Shown: positions 36,551-46,142, numbered from the stretch's first letter. The stretch is DNA of 64,000 nt from Novipirellula caenicola (GCF_039545035.1 NZ_BAABRO010000016.1:1-64000); one strand, 5' to 3'. Made by a program: numbers and translations. The notes: generated by a model from the letters alone, not told the origin.

Positions 36551-37918
36551 CTATCGCGTCATCACTTCGCGGCAGACGTCCGAGACGGCATCGGATGATG
36601 CCAAATGAAACGTTGGAATTCGGCTGGCGATCAAGGGGCCCGCGGCTGCCGAATAGTCATTGATGTCCAGTGCATTAATGATCACGGCAACCGCTCGGCC
36701 GCGACGTGCCAATCCAATCAATGCCGCCAGCGATTCGGGCGGACATTGTTGCAGGATGACCAACACGGTTGTCTCGGACGATATCTTCGATTCCGCTTCG
36801 ACCAACAACTCGGCCAGTGTTAGCCCATTGGTTCGCTCGAGTCGCGCCAGCGTACGGACCAACTCACGCAGCGCCACCGGGCCCCTGGTCGCCGGTTGTG
36901 CCACCGGCATCAAACGATCACTCTCGTTTCGCATCGACGCGGCGGCGGTAGCTTGGTCGCGGACGCGATAGTCGCCCACCCAGCCTTCGGTGCGGATTCG
37001 GTCGGCCGCATCGCGGCCATTGGTGACCAGCCCAAACGGTTCACCGGCATCATGCAATGCGTGGGCGATCGAAGCGGCGGCGGTCACCGCCAAATCGCTT
37101 CGCACCGGTTCATGCTTCGATGGGTTGGTCGCGACGTGCAGATCCAAAACCAACGTCGCTCCGGCAATCGACGAAGGCTCATAGATTTTGCTGTGCAGCG
37201 TTCCGGTTCTCGCTGTGGCGGCCCAGTGAACGCTGCGAAGTGGATCGCCGGTCTGCCATCGACGGATCCCTCGCAACCGCGTGGGATCGTCCATTACATT
37301 GTCTCGCATTCGGATCTCGCCAATCGGACGCCGTGAACCGATGTCATACGTCGACAAGGGAACCACGTCCGGCAGCACGGTGACGTATTGCGGTTCAGTG
37401 CCGACGCGATAACGTCGATACAGCCCCATCAGATCACCGGTTTCCAGCACGGTTGGCCCGATTTGAAAATAACCGCGGCGGCGACAGGTGACTTGGTAAT
37501 GCAGCGTTTTCGATTGGCCTGCCCACAGCATCATCACTTGCACTCGGTCGCCTTCGACTTGCAGTGCGGACGTCGATACCGCCCCCGTCTGGATCGCAGG
37601 CCGGGGAAGCAAGTCCTCGACCAAGATCCACAAAATCGGCAACTGGCTTTGGTTGGTCAGTGTGATTTCAACATCGATCACCGAGCCGAGTTTGTGTTCG
37701 ACGTTACCACTGTGCCGCACCGCGATGGTCGAATCGGTCCAAGTGTTCGCGAGGAACCAATTCACGCCGACGAGAATCGCGGCAGCCACCGCTGCCAATA
37801 CCCAGAGCGAAGCGCCAAAAAGCATTCCAAACAACAACACCGCGCAGATGCCCGCCACGATCCCAAAGCTGAACTTGGGAGCGTCGGAGTGCGATTGGGC
37901 AGCCGTGGTGGAGGACAT
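36551..37918 (-). CDS. DUF58 domain membrane protein
   Basis: After a signal-less N terminus, two or three helices lie near residues 20-65 (FGIVAGICAVLLFGMLFGAS, LWVLAAVAAAILVG). The beta-rich CARDB-like part (DVEITLTNQSQLPILWI) follows, and the DUF58 signature is IRRWQTGDPLRSVHWAATARTG, near residue 235, where Asp, Arg and His-Trp are invariant. A von Willebrand A-like C-terminal domain (ATLVLDLHVA, TTVLVILQQCPP) completes it. DUF58 proteins usually accompany MoxR ATPases and transglutaminase/DUF4129 proteins; none is adjacent. I start at ATG 37918; the open frame continues to 38053, but through a tandem repeat unit. The stop codon TAG at 36551 touches the conserved core of that same repeat. 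Confidence 0.85.
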   Translation of the reverse strand: MSSTTAAQSHSDAPKFSFGIVAGICAVLLFGMLFGASLWVLAAVAAAILVGVNWFLANTWTDSTIAVRHSGNVEHKLGSVIDVEITLTNQSQLPILWILVEDLLPRPAIQTGAVSTSALQVEGDRVQVMMLWAGQSKTLHYQVTCRRRGYFQIGPTVLETGDLMGLYRRYRVGTEPQYVTVLPDVVPLSTYDIGSRRPIGEIRMRDNVMDDPTRLRGIRRWQTGDPLRSVHWAATARTGTLHSKIYEPSSIAGATLVLDLHVATNPSKHEPVRSDLAVTAAASIAHALHDAGEPFGLVTNGRDAADRIRTEGWVGDYRVRDQATAAASMRNESDRLMPVAQPATRGPVALRELVRTLARLERTNGLTLAELLVEAESKISSETTVLVILQQCPPESLAALIGLARRGRAVAVIINALDINDYSAAAGPLIASRIPTFHLASSDAVSDVCREVMTR

Positions 37919-37939
37919 TCGTTGTTCAAGCGAGTTTGA

Positions 37940-38515
37940 ATTCACCTCCCCTCTGGGGAGGTCAGAGTCGGCGGTAGCCGGCTCACCGGTGGGGTTTGGA
38001 GTGTTAGGAATGGACGTTACATATTCAATTTCACCAGCCCTCCCCGACCGCATCGTGCGGCCGACCCTCCCGTGGGGAGGGTGAGCTTGGATTCACCTCC
38101 CCTTTGGGGAGGTCAGAGTCGGCGGTAGCCGGCTCTGGGTGGGGTTCGTTGTGTTAGGAATGGACGCTACAGATTCAGTGTCACCAGCCCTCCCCGGCCG
38201 CATCGTGCGGCCGACCCTCCCGCGGGGAGGGTGAACTTGAATTCACCTCCCCTTTGGGGAGGTCAGAGTCGGCGGTAGCCGGCTCTGGGTGGGGTTCGTT
38301 GTGTTAGGAATGGACGTTACAAATTCAGTGTCACCAGCCCTCCCCGGCCGCATCGTGCGGCCGACCCTCCCGCGGGGAGGGTGAGCTTGAATTCACCTCC
38401 CCTTTGGGGAGGTCAGAGTCGGCGGTAGCCGGCTCGCCGGTGGGGATCGGAGTGTTAGGAAATGGACGTTACAAGTATCAGTGTCACCAGCCCTCCCCGG
38501 CCGCTCTGGCTAGCG
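37940..38515. repeat. Array of four tandem hairpin-rich repeats, unit about 150 bp
   Basis: Units begin with ATTCACCTCCCCT at 37940, 38091, 38241 and 38391, so spacing is 151, 150 and 150. The third and second units are nearly identical; the first and last differ at the same places (CACCGG or CGCCGG in place of CTGGG), and the last is cut at about 38515. Each unit holds several self-complementary blocks: CCTCCCCTTTGGGGAGG, CGGCCGCATCGTGCGGCCG and CCCTCCCGCGGGGAGGG. The array fills the gap between the DUF58 gene and the sulfatase gene, both minus strand. The element core recurs without the full unit at about 36521-36550. Confidence 0.95.
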
Positions 38516-40156
38516 GCCGTCGCCGGTGTAAATGATCGTGGCTCCTTGCGGCGCCTGCGGCCACGGTGTTGTGCCCGGCGCCCACTCGGTTGGTTGAGTT
38601 TTGCGAACTTCGTTCACGGCTTGGATCAACCAATCCGGAGCCGATTTGTTTTCTTGCATTCCATAAACATATGGCAGCGGCGGATCCATCAACATCGTTT
38701 TCTCACCCAAGGGGGGTCGCTCCGCTGCAGCCTGCTTTAAACGCGCCGACAATCGAGCGACGACATCAGGATGCTGTTCCGCGACATCGGTCGTTTCACT
38801 CGGATCGCTCGCGATGTTGAACAGCATGTCCCCCATCAATTTGAAATCGCCCGAGCGAATGGTCGGCAAACGGACGCTACCGCTGACTTCGAAAATGATT
38901 TCCTCTCGTGGACTCGTTTTGCCATGAATCATCGTCTCGGTCATATCGATTCCGTCGATCGGAAACGGGCCTGTCGGATCGGCGCCGGCGAGATTGGCAA
39001 ACGTGGGCAACAAGTCAACGATATGGATCATCTCGTCGTTGGTCGAACCCGGATGAATGTATCCCGGCCATCGCACAACGCAGGGCACTCGCACGCCTCC
39101 TTCAAAAGTCGTGTTCTTGGTTCCCCGATAAGGCCGATTCATTTCTTCGGTCAAACCGCCATTGTCGTTGGCAAAGATCACCAGCGTGGTCTGTTTCAAT
39201 CCATGCTGGTCCACGGCGTCCACGATCCGGCCAACCGCATCATCCAGACACTTTAGCGCTGCTTCGCGTGGCGTGTATTTGTCGGTGTAACGCGGCACTT
39301 GTTCGATCGGACCATGCACGGCGTTAAACGGCACGTAGAGAAAGAATGGCGGTTGGGTGGTACGTTCACTCGATTGGCCCGCCTGTTCCGAGACCAACCG
39401 TACCGCTTCGTTGGCAATCAAGTCGGTCGTGTACCCTTGTTCCTGGATCGGTTGTTGGTTGCGATGCCAATCGTAAACCGCATAGCGAGCCGGAGCATTA
39501 TGAGGGATGGTGTAGTTGTTGTAGTCGATGCCCCAGGCATAGTGACCGTATTGATGATCAAAACCTTGTCCCATCGGCAGGTGTTCGGGCAGCCACTCGC
39601 CGCAATGCCACTTGCCTGTGATCGCGGTAAAGTAGCCCGCGTCGGACAACACCTCGGCCACGGTCCGCTCTTTGGTATCGAGTGCATGGATTCGCCGCGT
39701 CTCTTCGCCGCGTTCGTTTTTCGCAAGCGTCAATCCGAGTTTCGCCAGGTAGCTTGGTTTGCCAAAGTCTTCGCTTCGCCAATCCATCCAATTTCGAAAC
39801 GCATATCGTCCCGTCATCAACGCGCCTCGGCTCGGTGCACAAACCGAATGCGTGTAGAACTGAGTCAGCTTTACACCTTGGTTGGCCAAACGGTCCATGT
39901 TAGGAGTCAGCTCGGCATTGCCGCCATTAAAGCCAGGCTCGGCCCATCCCATGTCGTCGGACAGCATGAATACGATGTTGGGTCGTGCGCCGGTTTGCGC
40001 AGCCAGTTGCGGTGTTGCCATCGCAAGCGTCCATGCCGCGAACGTGATCGCGACGACAAAGTGCGTGCCACGGCGTGATGCAGCACCGCGGCGTGTCGGC
40101 AGCCCGCCAGCCAAACCTGTTGACGGACACCACGTGTGAGCGAGTGATTGAATCAT
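38510..40156 (-). CDS. Secreted sulfatase (CAPSR formylglycine motif)
   Basis: Sulfatases hydrolyse sulfate esters after a Cys is oxidised to formylglycine. RPNIVFMLSDDMGW supplies the metal-binding Asp pair, VCAPSRGALMTGRY (Cys near residue 105) is the canonical CxPxR site, and GKWHCGEW and VIFANDNGG hold further metal and sulfate ligands. A long N terminus with THFVVAITFAAWTLAMATP ending near QLAAQ is a probable signal peptide; GGAA six bases before ATG 40156 supports that start. Its stop codon lies at the edge of the 150-bp repeat array. The substrate cannot be assigned. It follows the PVC dehydrogenase by 120 bases on the same strand and may be co-expressed. Confidence 0.93.
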   Translation of the reverse strand: MIQSLAHTWCPSTGLAGGLPTRRGAASRRGTHFVVAITFAAWTLAMATPQLAAQTGARPNIVFMLSDDMGWAEPGFNGGNAELTPNMDRLANQGVKLTQFYTHSVCAPSRGALMTGRYAFRNWMDWRSEDFGKPSYLAKLGLTLAKNERGEETRRIHALDTKERTVAEVLSDAGYFTAITGKWHCGEWLPEHLPMGQGFDHQYGHYAWGIDYNNYTIPHNAPARYAVYDWHRNQQPIQEQGYTTDLIANEAVRLVSEQAGQSSERTTQPPFFLYVPFNAVHGPIEQVPRYTDKYTPREAALKCLDDAVGRIVDAVDQHGLKQTTLVIFANDNGGLTEEMNRPYRGTKNTTFEGGVRVPCVVRWPGYIHPGSTNDEMIHIVDLLPTFANLAGADPTGPFPIDGIDMTETMIHGKTSPREEIIFEVSGSVRLPTIRSGDFKLMGDMLFNIASDPSETTDVAEQHPDVVARLSARLKQAAAERPPLGEKTMLMDPPLPYVYGMQENKSAPDWLIQAVNEVRKTQPTEWAPGTTPWPQAPQGATIIYTGDGR

Positions 40157-40276
40157 GTTGGTTCCGTGGGGTGAAAAGGGAGCGAGCGTTGATGAGAGAG
40201 CGGAATCGTTGGCAGCTTGACTTGTGATTCAACGATTTATGCGGATTGCCTATTCTCTTTGCCGAGGTTTCGCAGG

Positions 40277-42832
40277 TCAATTGCCCGCGGTCATGTCGAG
40301 TTCCCCTTCGCTTAGAAAGGCAATCAGGTCCGCCAATTCGTCAAGCGTCATGCTGTCTTCGAGTCCAACAGGCATGATCGATTTTTCGCTTGGTTGCAGC
40401 TGCTCGATCTCATCTCGCGGCACTTCAAAAATATTGCCGTCCGCTCCCTGCAAACGCAACTGATTCTTAGCACCGGGGCGATCCATTTTCAGCCCCGTCA
40501 AGACATGTCCGTCGCTGGTCAGCACGGTCCAAGGGACGTACAGCGGCCCCACTTCTTTACTCGGATTTAAAATCGATTCGAGTATCCGAGGTCGAGTCAT
40601 CTGCCCCGCCAAATGAGTCAAGTCGGGACCCGTGTTGGTCCCACGTCCAGAGTGGACGTGGCAATTCGAGCATCCACGGCGAAAAAAAACGCGGCGTCCG
40701 GCATCCACGTCTTGGCTGCGGCCGACCAATTGCATCCACCCGTCGATATTCTCTCGACTCGGACGTGCCGCGTTGTCACGGCGGACGTTCGTATTGCGAA
40801 TCCGCTTTGTTTCGACCTGCAACACCGCGGGCTGTTTCGGCAACGATAATCGATTGATGAGGCCCGCGTAACTCGCTGCTTTAGGAGACAATCCTGCGAT
40901 CGCATCGGCGCGAGTCTGTTCGTCGATCGATTCATTCGATGCAATTTTGGCCAGTTCGTCAAACGAACCATCGGTCCCGCGAGCGACCAACAATCGAACG
41001 ACTTCACGCGAGAGCACGCGATCGGTATTGCCATCGATATCGTTGCCAAGTTCTTGGTCGCTCGGCGAGTCTGCATCGGGCGGCAGTCGCTGTAACGCAA
41101 GTCCACGAAGACGGGCCGAGCGAGTGACGTCGTTTGCGAATTCAACCAACCGTTTCTCGATCGCGGGATCACGCCCCCGTCCCGATGCCGCTCCAGTCTC
41201 TAAATAAGCGATTGCCGCCATCGCGGCTGAGAACACGGGGGGCGATAGACGGTCCTGTTTTAGTAGTGACGTAATCGCGGGCAGTTGGTCTTTGCACATC
41301 CGCTCCGCCGCCCATCGTAGCGCCGTCAACACCACGGCATCCGAATCGTCTTTCAATCCCGCAGCGATCATCGTGTTGCGTTTGACAGCGGGCACGCTTG
41401 CCGGATCACACAGCTCTTTCCATCGCCAAGCCAACATCCGCCCTACGCGATGCTGAGGATCGGTCAACATTTTTTGATCAAGTGCAGACAGTTGATCCTG
41501 TTGGACCAAACCCGTGATCGCCGCTTGGCGGACGAACGGATCATCGTTTCGCAGTGCGTTCAAACGCGTTTCAATTGCCATCGATGTCGATTCCGACAAC
41601 GGCAACGCATTGGTTTCGGCCGCAGTGATTTCCGGCAGCGACTGCGTTTGGAGCACGGCGTCGTTCACAGGGCTCAGTCGCCATAGTCGTCCCTTGCCGT
41701 GCACGGGGTAACTGCGATCGACCCAGTCGGTAATGTAAATCGAACCGTCCTTGGCAATGGCCATCGCCACCGGGCGAAAGTTTTCGTCGCCTTGCACTAC
41801 GACTTCGGTTTTGCTTGTCCACGACGCTCCGCGTGGATCGAGCGAATAGCGTTCGATGCGATTGTCACCCCAACTGGTGACCCACAAATGCGAACCGTGC
41901 TGGATCACCGCACAGGCCGCTTCGCCGGTTCCTGCCGTCATCGGCAATGTGCCTGGGAACTCGCCGTTCCATGATTGCAGCGGATGTATCCCCGCACGTC
42001 CAAAGCGAAACTGAAAACCGTAATCACCCCCATGCACGATATGCATCAATCGATTGGGCGGCATCGAGTCGGGATCGTTCCCAGCGGCCCACAGCCGATT
42101 GGCTGAGTCGAAACACAATCCAAATGGATTCCAAAATCCGGTCGCGACACGTTCGACACGGCTGCCGTCGGTCCGGCAGCGAAACACGTTGCCACCCTCC
42201 CCGCCGCCAACTTGTTTGGATCCGTCGCTGCCAATGAGTTGGTAGGGTTCGCCAAAATTTTCGCCTTGTCCCACATACAACCATCCATCGGGGCCGAGCG
42301 TCAGCCCACCAAGCCCATTGTGCGGATAGTTTGCTGACGTTTCATGCGTTAGCAGCACCACACGTTGGTCGGCGATGCCATCATTGACCGAGTCTCGTAG
42401 TTTCATGAGTTCGCTTCGCGTACAAACGGCAAACCAGCCATCGCCTAAATTTGCGATGTTCATCGTTGCCTCGCCTCCTTCGTAAAAAAGACGCTGTCGA
42501 TCGAGCACGCCGTCACCGTCACTATCGTCAAAGCGATAGATGCGATCGGTTTTCGGACCCAGGTAATCATCAGGCGGAAAATGAGTATGGCATTCGATCA
42601 CCAGCAGTCGCCCCTGATCGTCAAAACAGCATCCAGTGGGGGTCACCAAATCAGGCTCGGAGGCGATCTGCGTCAATCGCCATTGGGGATCCAGCACGCG
42701 AGGCGTTTCGTCGGCGTTCGCTACAAACCCGCAGATCCCAAGCAGCAGACTCATCGTGGTTGCGGTGACGTGGATGAGCGGCAGGCTCCATCCCGCTAGT
42801 ACAAATCGAAGCTTGTTATTACACATGGACAT
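40277..42832 (-). CDS. PVC-type membrane-bound dehydrogenase with c-type haem domain
   Basis: The 851-residue protein belongs to the large planctomycete family of sorbosone-dehydrogenase-like propellers fused to cytochrome c. A signal segment (VTATTMSLLLGICGFVANA) precedes the beta-propeller (about 45-420; ECHTHFPPDDYLGP, NGLGGLTLGPDGWLYVGQGE, ATGFWNPFGLCFD, ITDWVDRSYPVHGKG). A HEAT-like helical region follows (430-690; DDPFVRQAAITGLV). The haem site CSNCH sits near residue 719 with GTNTGPDLTHLA; later IMPVGLEDSMTLDELADLIAFL is typical of the family C terminus. It is predicted to oxidise sugars or alcohols in the periplasm and pass electrons to a cytochrome chain. Upstream of the minus-strand sulfatase. 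Confidence 0.93.
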   Translation of the reverse strand: MSMCNNKLRFVLAGWSLPLIHVTATTMSLLLGICGFVANADETPRVLDPQWRLTQIASEPDLVTPTGCCFDDQGRLLVIECHTHFPPDDYLGPKTDRIYRFDDSDGDGVLDRQRLFYEGGEATMNIANLGDGWFAVCTRSELMKLRDSVNDGIADQRVVLLTHETSANYPHNGLGGLTLGPDGWLYVGQGENFGEPYQLIGSDGSKQVGGGEGGNVFRCRTDGSRVERVATGFWNPFGLCFDSANRLWAAGNDPDSMPPNRLMHIVHGGDYGFQFRFGRAGIHPLQSWNGEFPGTLPMTAGTGEAACAVIQHGSHLWVTSWGDNRIERYSLDPRGASWTSKTEVVVQGDENFRPVAMAIAKDGSIYITDWVDRSYPVHGKGRLWRLSPVNDAVLQTQSLPEITAAETNALPLSESTSMAIETRLNALRNDDPFVRQAAITGLVQQDQLSALDQKMLTDPQHRVGRMLAWRWKELCDPASVPAVKRNTMIAAGLKDDSDAVVLTALRWAAERMCKDQLPAITSLLKQDRLSPPVFSAAMAAIAYLETGAASGRGRDPAIEKRLVEFANDVTRSARLRGLALQRLPPDADSPSDQELGNDIDGNTDRVLSREVVRLLVARGTDGSFDELAKIASNESIDEQTRADAIAGLSPKAASYAGLINRLSLPKQPAVLQVETKRIRNTNVRRDNAARPSRENIDGWMQLVGRSQDVDAGRRVFFRRGCSNCHVHSGRGTNTGPDLTHLAGQMTRPRILESILNPSKEVGPLYVPWTVLTSDGHVLTGLKMDRPGAKNQLRLQGADGNIFEVPRDEIEQLQPSEKSIMPVGLEDSMTLDELADLIAFLSEGELDMTAGN

Positions 42833-43188
42833 GGATGGCTTTGGAAATGAGGTGGGCTTGAGTCGAGGGAGCCGCTGGCGAAGTCACGGATTATAACCGC
42901 CACCGCACTGCCCTGCTTCGCAACGCAGACACGCCGAACCGTTTGCGTCTCGTAAAAAATGAGGGGCAACGCGCGGGGACGAGTGCCGCTCCATGTGCCG
43001 CTTCCGCACATGGAGACGAGAAAAGTGCGCGTTGGTGCGCGACGGCGGCGATCGCCAGTTAATCGGGAACGAAGGGGTGTGCTAGACAACACGAGGTTCT
43101 AAGCACAGAGATTCGCTTTGGTACGCGTCTTGCTTTTGCGAGAAACCGACGCCGTTCGATGTCCATCGTCACGCAAGGAACCAAACCA
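42833..43188. other. Intergenic region with a perfect 10-bp hairpin
   Basis: CTCCATGTGC (42989-42998) pairs with GCACATGGAG (43006-43015) around a seven-base loop. No T-tract follows on either strand. It lies between divergent genes, so a regulatory or RNA role is possible but unproven. The remainder shows no gene. Confidence 0.55.
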
Positions 43189-43602
43189 ATGACCATCAGT
43201 GTTAACTCTGCAGCCGAATCTCATGCCGATCATCGTCATTGGAAAAGTGATGTCGAGTGCTGGGGCGAAGACATCGAGAATTGGCGAATGGAACATTGCA
43301 CCGCGATTGTTCAATTGCAAGAGGCCGTCAAACGGATCAACGAGCACGGCAAGGCGCTTGACGAGCATGCTCATGCGATCGCATCTCTGCAGACTTCGCT
43401 CGAGGCGCATGAGAAAAATTTGGCCGCCAGTCTGCAAAATGGTTCCAACGAAGCGGTCGATGAAACGATGAAGGACCAGCACGCCAGGCAGGCCGAGTTG
43501 CATCTGCGTCAACAGAATGCTCATGAGCGAATGAAAAAACATCATCACCAAGCGATGGCCAAAGTCGCAATGCTGAAAAGTGCTCTCGAACAGGCTTGTT
43601 AG
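43189..43602 (+). CDS. Small His-rich coiled-coil protein of unknown function
   Basis: A soluble 137-residue helical protein. HADHRHWKSDVECWGEDIENWRMEH opens it (here shown only as parts: HADHRHW, WGEDIENW), then heptad-rich helices with LQEAVKRINEHGKALDEHAH and KKHHHQAMAKVAMLKSALE. His makes up a large share of the residues, and four Trp lie near the N terminus. The start at 43189 has AAGGAA eight bases before it; the ATG at 43159 does not. I do not recognise a family. It might bind metals, but nothing proves this. It converges with the UbiB-type gene. Confidence 0.72.
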   Translation: MTISVNSAAESHADHRHWKSDVECWGEDIENWRMEHCTAIVQLQEAVKRINEHGKALDEHAHAIASLQTSLEAHEKNLAASLQNGSNEAVDETMKDQHARQAELHLRQQNAHERMKKHHHQAMAKVAMLKSALEQAC

Positions 43603-43749
43603 CAATCGACAAGGCCGATTCGCAACTCTCGGCTTTCCACGGTCAACCGAGCCGCAGAGCAACGCACCGAAGCGGAATGTACGGCATTGCGGCGGTTGTG
43701 TGTTTTGGGATTTTACTGTCGCGTTTGCGTTCACCCGCTTCGGCAAAAC

Positions 43750-45429
43750 TCAATCGTCTTCGCCGATGCGGTGCGAACGACGGATCGAACGGGTGATGCC
43801 GTACCCCATGACCACCGCGACTGCGCATCCGATCAATCCCGGAACGGAGATGCCAAAGAGCAGCGGCGGTACCAGGCTACTGCACAACGAGGCGGAACCC
43901 ATGAACAGTGCGGCGGTTAAAATCCCCAGCACCAATCGGTTGACGATAGGTTCGAGCCGTCGGTGTTGCAAGTGAACGTCAAACTTGCCACGTTTGAAGT
44001 TGTGCAAGATATCAGCCGCATCTTTAGGTAACACGCTGATGAAGTGTTCCCAATCGTCGACGTTGGATTTAATCCGAGCGTAGACTTTTTTCGGCGAGTA
44101 ACGTCGTAGCATCGCTTTCTTGCCATAGGGCTCGATCAATTCAGCCAAACAAAAGGTGGGGCTTAGCTGATGAGCCGTGCCTTCGAGCATCACCAGCACT
44201 TTGAGCAGCATTGCGACTTTGGCGGGCAAATAGATTCGGTGTTCGCGAATGATCTCAACGATTTCGTGCAAAAAGCCACTTAAATCGAACTCACCAAGCG
44301 ATTGATGCGCGTACTCGTCCAACAATTCTTGGATCGCCGACATCAACTGAGGTTCATCGAACCCAATCGGGACTTCGCCAACACTCGCAACCACTTCGGT
44401 GATCTTGGCTGCGTCTTGTCCCACGGCGGCGATTAACCCTAACTCAAGGTGTTCTCGCAGTTCATTGTCGATGCGTCCCACCATGCCACAATCGAGGATG
44501 CCTATTTCAACAGGCTCGGCGTTTCCGGCAGTTTGGTTCGCCAGTAACATCAGGTTTCCAGGATGCGGATCCGCGTGATAGAAACCGTCTCGGAAAATCA
44601 TCTCCACAAACACACTTGCACCGCGGCGAGCCATCTCGTCCAAATCGATTCCCGATGCTTCGAGTCGTGTTTTTTCCGAAAGACTGATCCCCTCGAAACG
44701 CTCCATCGTCAGCACGCGTCGAGAGCTGAGGTTGGGGTACGCTTTTGCGATACGAATGGTGGGATCGTTGGCAAAGTTGCGTCGGAAGAGTTCCATGTTT
44801 CGCAGTTCACGATCAAAGTTCAACTCCTTCATCAAGGTTCGTTGGAACTCACGCATCGTATGCACCGGGCGATATTGACGCAGCCGCGCCGATTGTTGTT
44901 CGGCGATCTCCGCAAGCTTGGTCATGATTTCCAAGTCGTTGACGATGCGTCGTTCAATACCCGGATGTTGTACCTTGACGACGACCGATTGGCCGTCGTG
45001 CAGTGTCGCACCATGAACTTGGCCGATCGACGCGGACGCCATCGCCGTCGGTTCAAACTCGGCAAACAAGTGATTAATCGAGTCGCCTAGTTCGGATTCG
45101 ATCATCGCCACAATGATGTTGGCTTCGTCGGCGGGAGTATTCGCACGGAGCTGAGCGAGTTCATCGGCCAGCCGTTCGCCAACCAAGTCAGGGCGTGTGC
45201 TGAGGACTTGCCCGAGCTTGATAAAGGTGGTTCCTAGCTCGGTCAAGGCGACGCGAATTCGCTGTTCGGTCGTCAGTTCGGTGTCGTCGCTGTGGCCTCG
45301 GAAACGGTGGAGCCAGGGAATCGGAATATTCGACAACCAATCTGCCAACCCGTGCTTGGCAAGCACCGCGACGACTTCGCGGAATCGGTCGGCATTGCGA
45401 ACAAATTGGGGGACGTCGATTAAATCCAT
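43750..45429 (-). CDS. ABC1/UbiB-family atypical kinase
   Basis: UbiB/ADCK proteins are protein-kinase-like ATPases that support ubiquinone and other isoprenoid lipid metabolism. The family hallmarks are complete: FIKLGQVLSTRPDLV (KxGQ motif, about residue 70), MASASIGQVHGA (Ala-rich loop in place of the Gly loop), VVVKVQHPG (Lys), the ExD-region, FYHADPHPGNLM (catalytic HxDxHxxN-like) and GILDCGMVG (DFG equivalent). Two C-terminal hydrophobic helices (LVLGILTAALFMGSAS, FGISVPGLIGCAVAVVMG) anchor it in the membrane. The length of 559 residues is normal. Monocistronic, so the lipid it serves is not shown by context. Confidence 0.93.
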   Translation of the reverse strand: MDLIDVPQFVRNADRFREVVAVLAKHGLADWLSNIPIPWLHRFRGHSDDTELTTEQRIRVALTELGTTFIKLGQVLSTRPDLVGERLADELAQLRANTPADEANIIVAMIESELGDSINHLFAEFEPTAMASASIGQVHGATLHDGQSVVVKVQHPGIERRIVNDLEIMTKLAEIAEQQSARLRQYRPVHTMREFQRTLMKELNFDRELRNMELFRRNFANDPTIRIAKAYPNLSSRRVLTMERFEGISLSEKTRLEASGIDLDEMARRGASVFVEMIFRDGFYHADPHPGNLMLLANQTAGNAEPVEIGILDCGMVGRIDNELREHLELGLIAAVGQDAAKITEVVASVGEVPIGFDEPQLMSAIQELLDEYAHQSLGEFDLSGFLHEIVEIIREHRIYLPAKVAMLLKVLVMLEGTAHQLSPTFCLAELIEPYGKKAMLRRYSPKKVYARIKSNVDDWEHFISVLPKDAADILHNFKRGKFDVHLQHRRLEPIVNRLVLGILTAALFMGSASLCSSLVPPLLFGISVPGLIGCAVAVVMGYGITRSIRRSHRIGEDD

Positions 45430-45501
45430 GTTCGCGTGTTCGGTAACGGTTTAAGAAAATAACGAAGCCAGCTGCGGTGCAAACGCAATCATAGCAACGC
45501 A

Positions 45502-45531
45502 ACCAACGTGCCGCCGACCAACGTGCCGCCG
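45502..45531. repeat. 15-bp perfect tandem duplication
   Basis: ACCAACGTGCCGCCG occurs at 45502-45516 and 45517-45531, in the 290-base gap between divergent ubiB-type and trxC genes. Confidence 0.9.
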
Positions 45532-45722
45532 ATGGCGTATTGGTAGGGGGGATGCCGCTCCGCTGCGTTCCGGTCGACGCGGATGACCGCAATGGGATCG
45601 ACGACATTGTGACAACATTCGCCTTGGGCTGGCACCCGGTTTGCTCGCTTGCCGAGACGATCGCAGGTCGACTGCCATCGCAAGCTCACTCGCAACCAAA
45701 AACTCTTCAAGGAAATTTCTCC

Positions 45723-46142
45723 GTGAATCTTGTCTGTTCACAATGTGGCGCGGTGAATCGGGTGCCCGAGTCCAAGGTCCGCGACAAACCGGTATGTGGC
45801 AAATGCAAAACCTCGCTACTGCCAGATTATCCCGTGGACCTGTCGGCCGAATGGTTCACAAAGTTCATCACTCGCACGGAGCTGCCGGTACTCGTTGATT
45901 TTTGGGCGCCTTGGTGTGGCCCGTGCCGGATGATGGCTCCTGCATTTGCCGCGGCCGCAGAACTGCTGGCGTCCGAGACGATTCTGGCGAAGCTGAATAC
46001 CGAAGACGCGCCTCAGATTTCGTCACAGTTTGGGATCTCGGGGATTCCGACCATGATTCTGTTCCAATCGGGTGACGAATTGTCGCGGCAATCGGGCGCC
46101 GTCAACACACAGCAGATCGTAGCCTTTGCACGTGGCAGATGA
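45723..46142 (+). CDS. trxC: Thioredoxin 2 (zinc-ribbon thioredoxin)
   Basis: The protein begins with a zinc ribbon (CSQC at residues 5-8, CGKC near 26) followed by a thioredoxin domain with PVLVDFWAPWCGPCRMMAPA (active WCGPC near 62) and cis-Pro GISGIPTMILF. This is the TrxC layout: a cytoplasmic disulfide reductase induced in E. coli by oxidative stress. GTG at 45723 is the start, with AAGGAA eight bases before it; the frame further upstream to 45540 has no such site. At 139 residues it matches TrxC length. It stands alone. Confidence 0.93.
   Translation: MNLVCSQCGAVNRVPESKVRDKPVCGKCKTSLLPDYPVDLSAEWFTKFITRTELPVLVDFWAPWCGPCRMMAPAFAAAAELLASETILAKLNTEDAPQISSQFGISGIPTMILFQSGDELSRQSGAVNTQQIVAFARGR

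Noticed and set aside
37919-38053. N-terminal extension of the DUF58 frame
   Set aside because: It translates the first unit of the tandem repeat array and gives a Pro/Glu-rich stretch without homology to DUF58 starts.
37940-38515. CRISPR array
   Set aside because: Units are about 150 bp with no short repeat-spacer alternation and no cas genes are present.
39299-40078. 259-codon plus-strand frame inside the sulfatase gene
   Set aside because: Antisense to an intact sulfatase with all motifs; no start signal.
42989-43015. Terminator
   Set aside because: The stem is perfect but no T-tract follows on either strand and it lies between divergent genes.
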